Below are positions 7,949 through 15,835 of a stretch of DNA of 34,245 bases, one piece after another (position 1 is the first letter of the stretch; each line of letters opens with the position of its first letter). Both the position numbers and the translations under genes were made by a program. The DNA comes from an uncultured Clostridia bacterium (lineage in GTDB: Bacteria > Bacillota > Clostridia > Oscillospirales > Ruminococcaceae). The stretch spans positions 1 through 34,245 of the forward strand of contig CAMCOD010000017.1 of NCBI GenBank assembly GCA_945876435.1, written 5' to 3'. The notes beneath the pieces are model-generated. The model saw only the letters and a program-made list of their open reading frames with translations. It was not told where the DNA came from and did not search any database.

Positions 7949-8473
7949 TTGCCAAACGAAAAAGTTTTGCTTCAGAAACAGCAGTACGTTGCCGAGCTGA
8001 AAGAGAAAGTAAACAACTCCGTAGCCGGCGTACTGGTAGACTACAAAGGTATCAACGTTGCTGACGATACCAAGCTCCGTAAAGAAATGCGTGAAGCTGG
8101 CGTAGAATACCGCGTTGTTAAGAACACTATGCTCCGTCTTGCACTCAAAGATTCCGCTTACGAGGAAGCTTCTTCCGTTCTGGAAAACACCACTGCACTG
8201 GCTCTGTCTGAAAATGACCCAGTTGCTGCAGCCCGCATCCTCTGCAAATTCGCAGAAGATTCCAAAGGTGCTTTCAGCGTAAAAGCTGGTTTTGTTGACG
8301 GTAAAGTTCTGAGCAAAGAGGAAGTTGAAGAACTTTCCAAGCTGCCAAACAAAGAAGGTCTGCTGTCCATGCTGCTCAGCGTCCTCACTGGCAACCTCAG
8401 AGGTCTGGCTGTTGCTCTTAATGCAATCGCTGAAAAACAGGAAGCTCCGGCTGAAGAAGCTGCTGCTGAATAA
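7949..8473 (+). CDS. rplJ: 50S ribosomal protein L10
   Basis: 174 residues. The N-terminal RNA-binding globular domain holds VLVDYKGINVADDTKLRKEM and EYRVVKNTMLRLAL. The C-terminal helix ending in an Ala/Glu tail anchors L7/L12 dimers. The start codon is TTG at 7949, fixed by AGGAGGT at 7934-7940. L10 is the base of the ribosomal stalk and the repressor of its own operon through the leader. It is followed 82 bases later by rplL. rplK and rplA do not precede it, which is unlike the usual cluster. Confidence 0.97.
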   Translation: MPNEKVLLQKQQYVAELKEKVNNSVAGVLVDYKGINVADDTKLRKEMREAGVEYRVVKNTMLRLALKDSAYEEASSVLENTTALALSENDPVAAARILCKFAEDSKGAFSVKAGFVDGKVLSKEEVEELSKLPNKEGLLSMLLSVLTGNLRGLAVALNAIAEKQEAPAEEAAAE

Positions 8474-8555
8474 TCCGATCCGGATTACCACCCTCGAGGA
8501 ACCGGCCCTGTGCCGAACCAATTTCTAATTAAAAAATATGTATGGAGGTACTATC

Positions 8556-8930
8556 ATGGCTTCTGAAAAAATCGTTAAATTTGTAGAAGACATTAAAACC
8601 CTGACCGTTCTCGAACTGAACGAACTGGTTAAAGCAATCGAAGAAGAATTCGGCGTATCCGCTGCTGCTCCTGTAGCAGTTGTTGCTGGTCCAGCTGCTG
8701 GCCCAGTTGTTGAAGAAAAAACTGAATTTGATGTTGTTCTGGCTTCCGCTGGCGCTTCCAAAATGGGCGTTATCAAACTGGTTAAAGAAATGACCGGTCT
8801 GGGCCTGAAAGAAGCAAAAGCTCTCGTAGACGAAGCTCCTAAGACCATCAAAGAAGCTGTTGCTAAAGCAGACGCTGAAGAAATGAAGAAACAGCTGGAA
8901 GAAGCTGGCGCAACTGTAGAACTGAAATAG
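8556..8930 (+). CDS. rplL: 50S ribosomal protein L7/L12
   Basis: 124 residues. An N-terminal dimerisation helix pair ([20 protein letters not shown]) leads to an Ala/Val/Gly-rich hinge ([18 protein letters not shown]) and the C-terminal factor-binding domain ([34 protein letters not shown]). It forms the flexible stalk that recruits translation factors. The ATG at 8556 follows GGAGG. Codon use is strongly biased, fitting high expression. A terminator follows directly, and rpoB/rpoC are not next to it. Confidence 0.98.
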   Translation: MASEKIVKFVEDIKTLTVLELNELVKAIEEEFGVSAAAPVAVVAGPAAGPVVEEKTEFDVVLASAGASKMGVIKLVKEMTGLGLKEAKALVDEAPKTIKEAVAKADAEEMKKQLEEAGATVELK

Positions 8931-8952
8931 TTCTTACTTGCTTAAGTCTTCA

Positions 8953-8985
8953 AGCAGCCATCCCAAATGGGATGGCTGCTTTTTT
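8953..8985 (+). terminator. Terminator of rplJL
   Basis: A 12-bp perfect stem AGCAGCCATCCC/GGGATGGCTGCT with an AAAT loop, then TTTTTT. Confidence 0.93.
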
Positions 8986-9018
8986 ATTGCCTCTTTCTGT
9001 TAATTTTTTTTGAAAGCA

Positions 9019-9046
9019 TTGCAATTCAGACAAAATGTGATAGGAT
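9019..9046 (+). promoter_or_regulatory. Possible promoter of the DUF975 gene
   Basis: TTGCAA and TAGGAT with a 16-base spacer, 57 bases before the start codon. The match to consensus is moderate. Confidence 0.45.
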
Positions 9047-9102
9047 TATTTTGAGGCGAAAGCCTCAGTGAACATTGTTTTAGAAATAGAGGAGGCAGTT
9101 CT

Positions 9103-9903
9103 ATGAACGCACGTCCAAGGTGGGATCGTCCCACACTCAAACAATACGCGAAAACAGCTTTGAAAAACTTCTATTGGAAAGCCGTTCTGGCCAGCCTGAT
9201 TTTCAGCATTTTAGGCGGAGGGCTGGGCGCCAGCTCCGGCCGCGGCACCGGTACAAAAACGATTATAAATGGCGATGGCCTGAATCTTGACCATAATCTC
9301 TTCAACCATGATTCCCTGCTGTTCAGCTCCATTGCCATTGGCATCTTTATTATCATCTTTTTGTTAGCCTTCGCCCTTGGACTTGTTTACGGCATCTTTG
9401 TAGCAGGACCGATGGAAGTGGGACACAACCGCTTCTATCTGGAGAGCCGCTCCAACCCTACCGGCATCGGCAGACTGTTTTACGCCTTTAGCTGCGGCAA
9501 CTACGGCAATGTGGTAAAAACCATGTTCCTGCGCAACCTGTATATCTTTTTGTGGAGTCTGCTGTTTGTTATTCCTGGCATTGTGAAGAGCTATCAATAC
9601 CGCATGGTGCCCTACATTCTGGCAGAAAACCCCAATATTTCCGCTGATCGGGCCTTTGAACTATCCAAGCAGATGATGGACGGGCGCAAATGGGATCTGT
9701 TTATCTTTGATTGGTCCTTCTTCGGCTGGGAACTGCTGGCTGGGATCCTGATCATCGGCGGCATATTCCTTAAACCTTACATTCAGGCGGCCAACGCGGA
9801 GGTTTACCTCTGGCTGCGTTATGATGCCCTGTATACAGGCTATGCGGATTCCCGTGAACTAAATGGTCTGTTTATGGACCCGCCAGAATATACACAATAT
9901 TAG
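9103..9903 (+). CDS. DUF975 family integral membrane protein
   Basis: 266 residues with about five hydrophobic segments (near residues 25-45, 65-103, 140-165 and 200-225). The hallmark segment WSLLFVIPGIVKSYQYRMVP followed by YILAENPNISADRAFELSKQ and MMDGRKWDLF is characteristic of DUF975. Members are multi-pass membrane proteins of unknown function in Bacillota. The ATG 9103 has GAGGAGG upstream. A terminator follows at 9915, so it is probably a single-gene unit. Confidence 0.9.
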   Translation: MNARPRWDRPTLKQYAKTALKNFYWKAVLASLIFSILGGGLGASSGRGTGTKTIINGDGLNLDHNLFNHDSLLFSSIAIGIFIIIFLLAFALGLVYGIFVAGPMEVGHNRFYLESRSNPTGIGRLFYAFSCGNYGNVVKTMFLRNLYIFLWSLLFVIPGIVKSYQYRMVPYILAENPNISADRAFELSKQMMDGRKWDLFIFDWSFFGWELLAGILIIGGIFLKPYIQAANAEVYLWLRYDALYTGYADSRELNGLFMDPPEYTQY

Positions 9904-9914
9904 AACGATTTGCT

Positions 9915-9942
9915 GGGGCGTCGGAATGGATGCCCCTTTTTT
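9915..9942 (+). terminator. Terminator of the DUF975 gene
   Basis: The GGGGCGTC/GATGCCCC stem (one G-U pair) has a 6-base loop, then TTTTTT. Confidence 0.88.
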
Positions 9943-9977
9943 ATCATTTTCTTTCCCCCTTTTGAAAGGAGTATGTT

Positions 9978-11882
9978 ATGAAACCCATGAAACGCTTGAT
10001 TGCCGCCCTGCTGGCAGCCCTGCTTTGCTTTTCAATAAGCGGCTGTAACAGAGAGATCCCACCCAGTCCGGACAATCCGCCGGAAAATGTGGAAAAAGAG
10101 GACAGCGGCAAGTCTGAAAATCAGGAAACTGGCCAGGAAGAAACCTCAAACTCCGAACCAAAGCCTGAATTCCCCACCTCCTACGCTACGGTAGAGGAAA
10201 TGCAGGCGGCTTTTGACGACTTTATCCTGCAGGAATTTGTGGATTCACTGGATTGCGACTACCTTGCCATTCACCAATCCCTGCTCCACCCGGAAAAATA
10301 CGGCATCGACCTTGACAGCGCTGAGGTCACGCTGGGTGACGTGATTACGGAAGCATATTTGGAGGAAGCCCGGCAGGAAAACAATCGCCTGAAGGAACAG
10401 CTGGGTACTTTTGATTACGTACTCCTTACGGAGGAGCAGCAGGAAACCTATCTGGTGTATCAATACTTGCTGGAAAACGCCATCGCCGGTTTTGAGGGAG
10501 ATTTTCCCTATATGGGCGGCGCGTTCACCCCTATGCAGGGCCTGCAAACCAGCATTGTCTCCATTCTCATGGAGTATGATTTTTACACGCTGCGGGATGC
10601 AGAGGCCTATCTGGAAATGATGCGGGACATCCCACGTTATGTGGACGGCATGCTGGAATTTACAAAGGTACAGGCAGAAAAGGGTTACTTTATGCCGGAT
10701 GTGGCGGCTCAATCCACGTTGGATTATTGCAAGAAGATTCTGAAAGCCGGGGAGGACTCCGCTTTGCTCAGCGCAGTCCTGCACAACCTGGAAACCTGCG
10801 ATTTACTGACCGATGCGCAAAAAATCCAGTATCAGGCAGAGGCCCGGAGCATATTCAGCGATTGTATTCTCCCCTCTTACCAGAAGATTTATGATACCAT
10901 AGAATCCCTGATGGGAAAAGGCGGCAATCAGCTGGGTCTTTGCTATCTGAAAAACGGAAAAGAATATTACCAGTACCTTTTCCGGGTAAAAAGCGCCAGC
11001 AGCCGCAGCGTGGACGAGGCAAAGAAACTGCTTCAGAAATACTTGGATCTTTCCATTCAGAGCATCAACACCATTGCCATGAATAACAAACCCACCTACC
11101 GCCAATATATCTACGAGGGCGCTCTCATGGACTACGACGGCATTGGCGATATGCTCAATGACCTGGAAACCTACATCTGGCAGGATTTCCCCTACATTGA
11201 GCCGGTGGATTATACCGTGGATTATCTGGATCCGGAGGTTGCCGTGGACGGTGTTACCGCTTATTATGTGGTTCCGCCGCTGGACAGCGAGGTAACTCAG
11301 AAAATTAAAGTAAATCCCAACGCGGACCTGGATGAAACCCAACCCAGCACCTTTACGGTTCTGGCCCACGAAGGGCTTCCCGGCCATTTATACCAGACCA
11401 ACTATGTGCTGCAAAACCTGGAGAATCCCTTCCGTCAGTCCGTTTCCATTCTGGGTTACTCAGAAGGCTATGCAACCTACGCGGAACTGGTTTCCCTGAA
11501 CTATTTGCAGGATTTGGATCCGGATATGATCACACTGGAACAAAGCTACACCCTTTTCCAGAACTGTCTGATTGCTCTCTGCGACATTGGAATTCATTAC
11601 GAGGGTTGGGATGTAGCGGATATGCAGAACTTTATGAATCAGTATGTTTCCATCGAGGATGCTACCGCTATCTACAACCAGCTTTTAGGAGATCCGGCCG
11701 GTTTCCAGGCCTATTACATGGGCTGCGTGGAGTTTCTGGAGCTGCGGCGTCAGGCACAGGAGGCTCTTGGCCAGCGTTTTGACGCCATGAAATTCCATAG
11801 TCTGATTTTAGAGGGCGGTGACTTTCCCTTCTCTCTGCTGCAGAGCAAGTTGACAGCCTACATCAACGAAGCAAAAGGATAA
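9978..11882 (+). CDS. DUF885 family lipoprotein, putative metallopeptidase
   Basis: 634 residues. It begins with a lipoprotein signal (lipobox SISGC), then a Pro/Glu/Ser-rich linker to about residue 65, so it should be anchored on the outer face of the membrane. The DUF885 catalytic region contains HEGLPGH (464-470), an HExxxxH-type zinc motif, with LGYSEGYATYAELVSLNYL downstream supplying a likely third ligand (Glu). DUF885 proteins are distant relatives of M3/M32-like helical metallopeptidases; substrates are mostly unknown. AAAGGAG precedes ATG 9978. It has its own terminator and no obvious operon partner. Confidence 0.9.
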   Translation: MKPMKRLIAALLAALLCFSISGCNREIPPSPDNPPENVEKEDSGKSENQETGQEETSNSEPKPEFPTSYATVEEMQAAFDDFILQEFVDSLDCDYLAIHQSLLHPEKYGIDLDSAEVTLGDVITEAYLEEARQENNRLKEQLGTFDYVLLTEEQQETYLVYQYLLENAIAGFEGDFPYMGGAFTPMQGLQTSIVSILMEYDFYTLRDAEAYLEMMRDIPRYVDGMLEFTKVQAEKGYFMPDVAAQSTLDYCKKILKAGEDSALLSAVLHNLETCDLLTDAQKIQYQAEARSIFSDCILPSYQKIYDTIESLMGKGGNQLGLCYLKNGKEYYQYLFRVKSASSRSVDEAKKLLQKYLDLSIQSINTIAMNNKPTYRQYIYEGALMDYDGIGDMLNDLETYIWQDFPYIEPVDYTVDYLDPEVAVDGVTAYYVVPPLDSEVTQKIKVNPNADLDETQPSTFTVLAHEGLPGHLYQTNYVLQNLENPFRQSVSILGYSEGYATYAELVSLNYLQDLDPDMITLEQSYTLFQNCLIALCDIGIHYEGWDVADMQNFMNQYVSIEDATAIYNQLLGDPAGFQAYYMGCVEFLELRRQAQEALGQRFDAMKFHSLILEGGDFPFSLLQSKLTAYINEAKG

Positions 11883-11896
11883 TTTTCTGCAAAAAC

Positions 11897-11929
11897 AGCC
11901 TCAGTTTGACAGATTGCCAAACTGAGGCT
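11897..11929 (+). terminator. Terminator of the DUF885 gene
   Basis: A 12-bp perfect stem AGCCTCAGTTTG/CAAACTGAGGCT with a 9-base loop. The following T-rich stretch (ATACTTTTGTTG) is imperfect. Confidence 0.72.
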
Positions 11930-11967
11930 ATACTTTTGTTGTATTTTTGTTGAGAGGGGTCCTTCCC

Positions 11968-13164
11968 ATGAAAGCTTCCAAACGAGTGTTTCTGTATTTC
12001 TGCGTTGTTGTTCTGCTTAACATGGCCGCAAACTTTGCCCATCCGGTGACGCCTACCTTCATTGTGGAGCGCAAACTGGACAGCTCCATGTTCGGTGTGG
12101 CGCTGGCCGCTATGATGACGGCAAACTTCCTGTTTTCCCCCTTCTGGGGCAGACTGTGCAGCTATATCCCAACCAAACGGATCATGCTAATCTGCGGCTT
12201 CGGCTATGCGGTGGGTCAAGTGATCTTCTGCGGGGCTTATACAGAATGGATGGTGATTGGCGGACGGATGTTTGCCGGCATCTTTACCGGCGGCCTGTAC
12301 ATCGCTCTCTCGAATTACATCCTCAATATTACAGCGGATCCCATGCAGCGAGCGGAAAAGCTAACCGTACAGATCACCCTTCAGAATGTTTCCGGTGCTG
12401 TCGGTTATTTCGTCGGCGGTATGCTGGGTCTTATCTCTGTGGAGACCGCTTTTCTGGCTCAGATTCTTCTGCTTGTGCTCTGTGCCCTTCTGTTCTTCCT
12501 GATTTGTGAGGACGACACCCCGTATAAACATCAACCGGACAGGCCTCTTTCCATTGGCGACGCAAACCCCTTCGGCGCTTTTCTCGCGGCGAAAAGCTTT
12601 CTTTCGCCTATGATGCTGCTGCTTTTCATCATCACAGCGGTCACCAGCATTGGACAAAATTCCTTTGAACAGTGCTTTAACTACTACATCAAGGACCAGT
12701 TTGGCCTTTCTTCCGCCTATAACGGGATTTTCAAGGCCATTATCGCCGTTGTTACTCTGCTGGCCAACGGCACCATTTGCGTCTGGCTCCAGCGAAAAAC
12801 CAACATCAATCTTAGTTTCCTTCCCGTCATGCTCTGCTGTACCGTGTCTCTTGGCGCGATCCTGTTCTTTGACAGCCTGCTGCCTTTTGTCCTTGTGGAT
12901 ATTCTGTTCTTTACTTTCAATGCGGTTCGGCTTCCATTGCTTCAAAATATGACCGCCATGCGCTCCACCCCGGAAAGCAGCAACGCGGTTATGGGCTTCT
13001 ATCAGGCTATGGGCTCTATGGGCGGTATTTTCGGCGCCCTGTTTGCCGGGCTGATCTACGATATCAATCCCCTGCTGCCCTTTATCCTTGCCTTCGGCTC
13101 TTTTGCTGTCGGTTCCGCTGTAACTTTATTGTACACAAAAAAATACAGGCGGGAACAGGCATAA
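11968..13164 (+). CDS. Major facilitator superfamily transporter
   Basis: 398 residues with about twelve hydrophobic segments in two six-helix halves. The cytoplasmic loop after helix 2 reads GRLCSYIPTKRIMLICGFGY, a form of the MFS loop motif. Helix 5 has a glycine-rich NVSGAVGYFVGGMLG segment, and helix 11 has GFYQAMGSMGGIFGALFAG. The layout resembles drug/H+ antiporter-type efflux proteins, but the substrate cannot be predicted. I chose ATG 11968, preceded by AGAGGGG. Upstream TTG codons in frame precede that site. It is monocistronic. Confidence 0.88.
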   Translation: MKASKRVFLYFCVVVLLNMAANFAHPVTPTFIVERKLDSSMFGVALAAMMTANFLFSPFWGRLCSYIPTKRIMLICGFGYAVGQVIFCGAYTEWMVIGGRMFAGIFTGGLYIALSNYILNITADPMQRAEKLTVQITLQNVSGAVGYFVGGMLGLISVETAFLAQILLLVLCALLFFLICEDDTPYKHQPDRPLSIGDANPFGAFLAAKSFLSPMMLLLFIITAVTSIGQNSFEQCFNYYIKDQFGLSSAYNGIFKAIIAVVTLLANGTICVWLQRKTNINLSFLPVMLCCTVSLGAILFFDSLLPFVLVDILFFTFNAVRLPLLQNMTAMRSTPESSNAVMGFYQAMGSMGGIFGALFAGLIYDINPLLPFILAFGSFAVGSAVTLLYTKKYRREQA

Positions 13165-13166
13165 AA

Positions 13167-13198
13167 AAACCTGTGACGATAGGAATCGTCACAGGTTT
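13167..13198. terminator. Bidirectional terminator
   Basis: A 14-bp stem AAACCTGTGACGAT/ATCGTCACAGGTTT with an AGGA loop, flanked by an A-run and a T-run. It separates the convergent MFS and HEPN genes. Confidence 0.9.
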
Positions 13199-13214
13199 TC
13201 TTCTTATTTCAGGC

Positions 13215-13676
13215 TTATTTTCTTCGGGAAATACGTTCCTCCGCATGTTCTCGGCGATCCAGCTCCTGATCCACCTGTTCAAAAATAAAACGATACATAT
13301 CTCTGGCCATAATATAAAAGTCCTGGACCATTTTATAGGTGATCTCCCGGTCAACGTCGGCTGGATAGCGGGTCTCAATATAGCACTGGTTTAAATCGGC
13401 ACTTTCCTCAAACCATTGTTGGAAGCCTTTGTGATATTTTTTGGCTTGGCGGCACAGCCAGGTCAGGTTATGTCCATCCACGAGCCGCCCCGAGCGAAGC
13501 AAGATATAGGCCTTCAGCGCTTTTTCAATGGATTGTTGACAATGAAAAGCCGCCAGATCATAACAGCGGTCATCTTCCTTAAGGATCGATGCCGCAACCA
13601 GATCCGCGCTGGAATGATCCAGCCAGTCAAAATACTTCCGGCTGTCCCGCGATTCATGGCGGTTACTTCTGGCCAT
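13215..13676 (-). CDS. HEPN domain protein
   Basis: 153 residues. The helical HEPN core is clear: WLDHSSADLVAASIL (18-32), LAAFHCQQSIEKALKAYILL (41-60), GHNLTWLC (68-75) and the ETRYP motif (101-105). Two arginine-histidine pairs are possible RX4-6H ribonuclease motifs (R64-x4-H69, R76-x5-H82), but neither sits clearly in the canonical catalytic helix, so RNase activity is uncertain. The start at ATG 13676 lies inside the upstream gene (14-base overlap). Gene order nucleotidyltransferase-HEPN is the usual layout of HEPN/MNT toxin-antitoxin modules, but the partner here is degenerate. A membrane protein gene heads the unit. Confidence 0.85.
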   Translation of the reverse strand: MARSNRHESRDSRKYFDWLDHSSADLVAASILKEDDRCYDLAAFHCQQSIEKALKAYILLRSGRLVDGHNLTWLCRQAKKYHKGFQQWFEESADLNQCYIETRYPADVDREITYKMVQDFYIMARDMYRFIFEQVDQELDRREHAEERISRRK

Positions 13677-13977
13677 ACAGCATCTTCCCTTTCGTAAAGA
13701 CTCGGTTTGCGAAAGCAGCGGTGTCATCTCTCAACTGGCGGAACTGTTCCTTGGTATAGAGCAAAACATCAAAGGGCGTTTCACAATCCACATCAAAAAT
13801 ATCGGTGAGCAAACGACGCTTGTTCTCGTATTCGCAGATGACGCAAAGCTTGAAAGAGGTCAGCTCACCATCCAGATCGTGTTTACAGTTGTAAAGAAAC
13901 ACTGCCTCGGGCTTGGCGATCGCAATAACTTGCTTCAGTACTTCCTGTACGGCTGCATGTTTTTCATCTGGGATCAT
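13663..13977 (-). CDS. Degenerate minimal nucleotidyltransferase (MNT-like)
   Basis: 104 residues. The layout (helix, then KPEAVFLYNCKHDLDGELTS, a FKLCVICE strand, and later FDVLLYTKEQF) follows the MNT nucleotidyltransferase fold. The active site looks lost. Where family members have Gly-Ser after the first strand there is Asn30-Cys31. Where they have Ser-Asp-x-Asp-Leu there is Ser-Phe-Lys-Leu (41-44), so both metal-binding aspartates are absent. It overlaps the HEPN gene by 14 bases and follows the membrane protein gene by 18. It may act as a structural antitoxin or adaptor. Assignment rests on fold pattern and neighbour, not strong motifs. Confidence 0.6.
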   Translation of the reverse strand: MIPDEKHAAVQEVLKQVIAIAKPEAVFLYNCKHDLDGELTSFKLCVICEYENKRRLLTDIFDVDCETPFDVLLYTKEQFRQLRDDTAAFANRVFTKGKMLYGQK

Positions 13978-13995
13978 AAATATTCCTCTTTCCTC

Positions 13996-14820
13996 TTACA
14001 GATAATCGTTTGGATCCACATCATCCAGCGGATCAATGTAAATATTGTTTTCCTGTTGTGTGACCGTTGGTTTCTGGAAAATGCGACTGTTATTTTTATC
14101 ATTTTTGCTGTTTTTGCCTGTTTCACTGCTGGAAAAGCTTCGCCCAATGAAGAAACATACAAAGCAAACAATGAAAACCGCGGACAAAAGCTCTGCCACA
14201 TGGGATAATTCCACACCGTGGAATTGACTGAAGTTGGTATAGCGTAAAGGAGCTTCCGCACAGAGCACCGCCAACACCTCTCTGCTTTCGTCTTCCGTCA
14301 ATGGGGCGAAAGAAAGAACCAGATCCCCATTATAAATCGAGGTCAAGAAGTTTTCCTTGCCCCGGCCAGACAAAAGCAGCTCCACTTGTCGAACACAAGC
14401 TTTGTCAATATAGCCCTGTTCATAGGACTGACCCGGCACAAATTCTTCATCTGTGCCGTAATCCGCATCGGCAAGGCAAACCAGCTCATTGTTCTCGTCC
14501 TGATAAACCAGATACAAACGGGAAAAGCCATAGGCCTTCTTCGCCTGAGCAAGCAGCTCCGTAAGCTTATCATAAGTGGGACCGGTGGTTCCCGTGGCCA
14601 GCATATAACGCAGTCTTTGCGGCTCATAATGAGTCATGGACATAGCCAAGGGGGACAGCTGATGAACGCTGGTTTCCCCCAAGGATTCCACTGCCCACTT
14701 TTCCCGGCTCAAAGGAACCAAAAAGCAGAGCAGCGCCAGCAGCATGGACAGCAGCCCCAAGGTTAAGGAGAGTGCCTGTGTTTTTTTCGAGGCAAAAAAC
14801 GCCTGAATTCGTTCTGTCAT
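13996..14820 (-). CDS. Two-helix membrane protein with extracytoplasmic sensor-like domain
   Basis: 274 residues. The first membrane segment is at about 15-36 (LSLTLGLLSMLLALLCFLVP). An extracytoplasmic region of roughly 175 residues follows, then a second membrane segment (VAELLSAVFIVCFVCFFIG), then a hydrophilic Ser/Lys/Asn-rich cytoplasmic tail of about 45 residues ending in acidic PLDDVDPNDYL. The outer region (FSRLYLVYQDENNELVCLAD, LSFAPL) has the alternating strands of a Cache-like ligand-binding domain, but no output domain follows. I do not recognise the family. ATG 14820 has GAGAGG upstream. It is the first gene of a three-gene unit with the MNT-like and HEPN genes. Confidence 0.7.
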   Translation of the reverse strand: MTERIQAFFASKKTQALSLTLGLLSMLLALLCFLVPLSREKWAVESLGETSVHQLSPLAMSMTHYEPQRLRYMLATGTTGPTYDKLTELLAQAKKAYGFSRLYLVYQDENNELVCLADADYGTDEEFVPGQSYEQGYIDKACVRQVELLLSGRGKENFLTSIYNGDLVLSFAPLTEDESREVLAVLCAEAPLRYTNFSQFHGVELSHVAELLSAVFIVCFVCFFIGRSFSSSETGKNSKNDKNNSRIFQKPTVTQQENNIYIDPLDDVDPNDYL

Positions 14821-14992
14821 AAAAGTACCTCTCAACGGTCCGGCCCTGCATTTTATCTCCTCGAATGCAGCGCCCTTACTATCATTATGTTGCACCATGA
14901 ATACTGGTACACTTGTTCGCAAAAACGGTCATGACACGCTTCTGCGTAAAACGTATCGCTTTGGCAGAAAACAGAATATCTTCTTTGAAAAT

Positions 14993-15001
14993 ATTATACC
15001 A
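14993..15001 (-). promoter_or_regulatory. Extended -10 for the membrane protein-MNT-HEPN unit
   Basis: On the minus strand TGG-TATAAT is a perfect extended -10. The -35 region is weak. The leader to the ATG at 14820 would be about 165 bases. Confidence 0.6.
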
Positions 15002-15077
15002 CAAAACCGGTAGCAATGCAGTTTTTTCAGGGAAAATTCTTATTTTTTACAATAATATCCATTATTTCAAAGAAAAT

Positions 15078-15106
15078 TTGCTCAAACAACAGGGAAATGA
15101 TATACT
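15078..15106 (+). promoter_or_regulatory. Promoter of the cysteine peptidase gene
   Basis: TTGCTC (15078-15083), a 17-base spacer, TATACT (15101-15106). It lies 55 bases before the start codon. Confidence 0.6.
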
Positions 15107-15161
15107 GAAAACACAAATATCATAAAAATAGACACCAAAAACTAAAAAAGGAGAAAATACT

Positions 15162-15755
15162 ATGGGATTCCTTCGCATCCTCCGCCATCTCCTCCGACAA
15201 AAAGATCCTTTTTTCCGAGAAGAGCAGCTTCCCGCCAACACATTCCGCTCCTACGATCTGCCGCACGGAAAAGTCCGTTGGTGTATCACGGGAGACTATG
15301 CGGAAACAGCGAAAAACCACTGCGCTGCGGTCTGTCTGACCAATCTGGCTCTTTGCTTTGCTCAGATGGGAATGCTGCCATCGCTACCGGTGGATAAGAT
15401 TTTTACTGCTGTCCATCAGCTGATTGGCAATGGACCGATTTTTTTCCTGCAAAAGAAAGCCAAGCGCTGCTTTTCCAACACCAATCAATTTCTCATCGGC
15501 AAAAAACTATGCCGTTTTTCAGAAGTCAAGGACTCTCTGGAGCAGGGGCGGCCCTGCGCCCTGCTTCTTGCCAATCACCTGTTGGACTGGCACTGGGTAC
15601 TTGTCCTTGGCTATCGGGAATATAGCGCCGAGGAGTGCTATCTTCGCATGGCTGATGGCTGGCATCCCACCGCTGACCGGTATTACCGGCTTTTACCCGG
15701 CGCAGAATGGCTGTCCGCCATCCAATTTACTTTCACTCCAAATAAGGATGCATGA
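15162..15755 (+). CDS. Papain-like (C39-type) cysteine peptidase domain protein
   Basis: 197 residues. A Cys-containing helix (AKNHCAAVCLTNLALCFAQM, about 50-69) aligns with the catalytic-cysteine helix of the C39-like peptidase fold. DWHWVLVLGYRE supplies the histidine strand and MADGWHP the following Asp. The order Cys-His-Asp and the spacing fit the papain fold. No signal peptide or membrane segment is visible; the N-terminus (MGFLRILRHLLRQKD) is basic and amphipathic, so the protein is probably cytoplasmic or loosely membrane-bound. No ABC transporter or peptide substrate gene is adjacent. The start at 15162 has AAAGGAG upstream. Its role is unknown. Confidence 0.65.
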   Translation: MGFLRILRHLLRQKDPFFREEQLPANTFRSYDLPHGKVRWCITGDYAETAKNHCAAVCLTNLALCFAQMGMLPSLPVDKIFTAVHQLIGNGPIFFLQKKAKRCFSNTNQFLIGKKLCRFSEVKDSLEQGRPCALLLANHLLDWHWVLVLGYREYSAEECYLRMADGWHPTADRYYRLLPGAEWLSAIQFTFTPNKDA

Positions 15756-15778
15756 TTTTTCATGTATCCTTGTTTTTT
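15744..15778 (+). terminator. Terminator of the cysteine peptidase gene
   Basis: The AAGGATGCATGA/TCATGTATCCTT stem (one G-U pair) has a TTTT loop, then GTTTTTTT. The left arm overlaps the last codons and stop of the gene. Confidence 0.82.
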
Positions 15779-15783
15779 TGCTG

Positions 15784-15813
15784 AAAAAAGCTCCCGCCTT
15801 AACAGACGGGAGC
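15784..15813 (-). terminator. Terminator of ackA
   Basis: On the minus strand the GCTCCCGTC/GGCGGGAGC stem is followed by TTTTTT. Confidence 0.88.
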
Positions 15814-15835
15814 AAAGAAAAACGATGGAAACAAA

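Larger units (their letters stand above)
14821..15161. other. Divergent intergenic region
   Basis: 341 bases between the membrane protein gene and the cysteine peptidase gene. It holds divergent promoters (14993-15001 minus, 15078-15106 plus). The rest is AT-rich, and I see no gene or structured RNA in it. Confidence 0.5.

Noticed and set aside
13215-13676. Calling the HEPN gene a proven RNase toxin
   Set aside because: The RX4-6H candidates are not clearly in the catalytic helix and the partner lacks the usual antitoxin active site, so only the domain assignment is supported.
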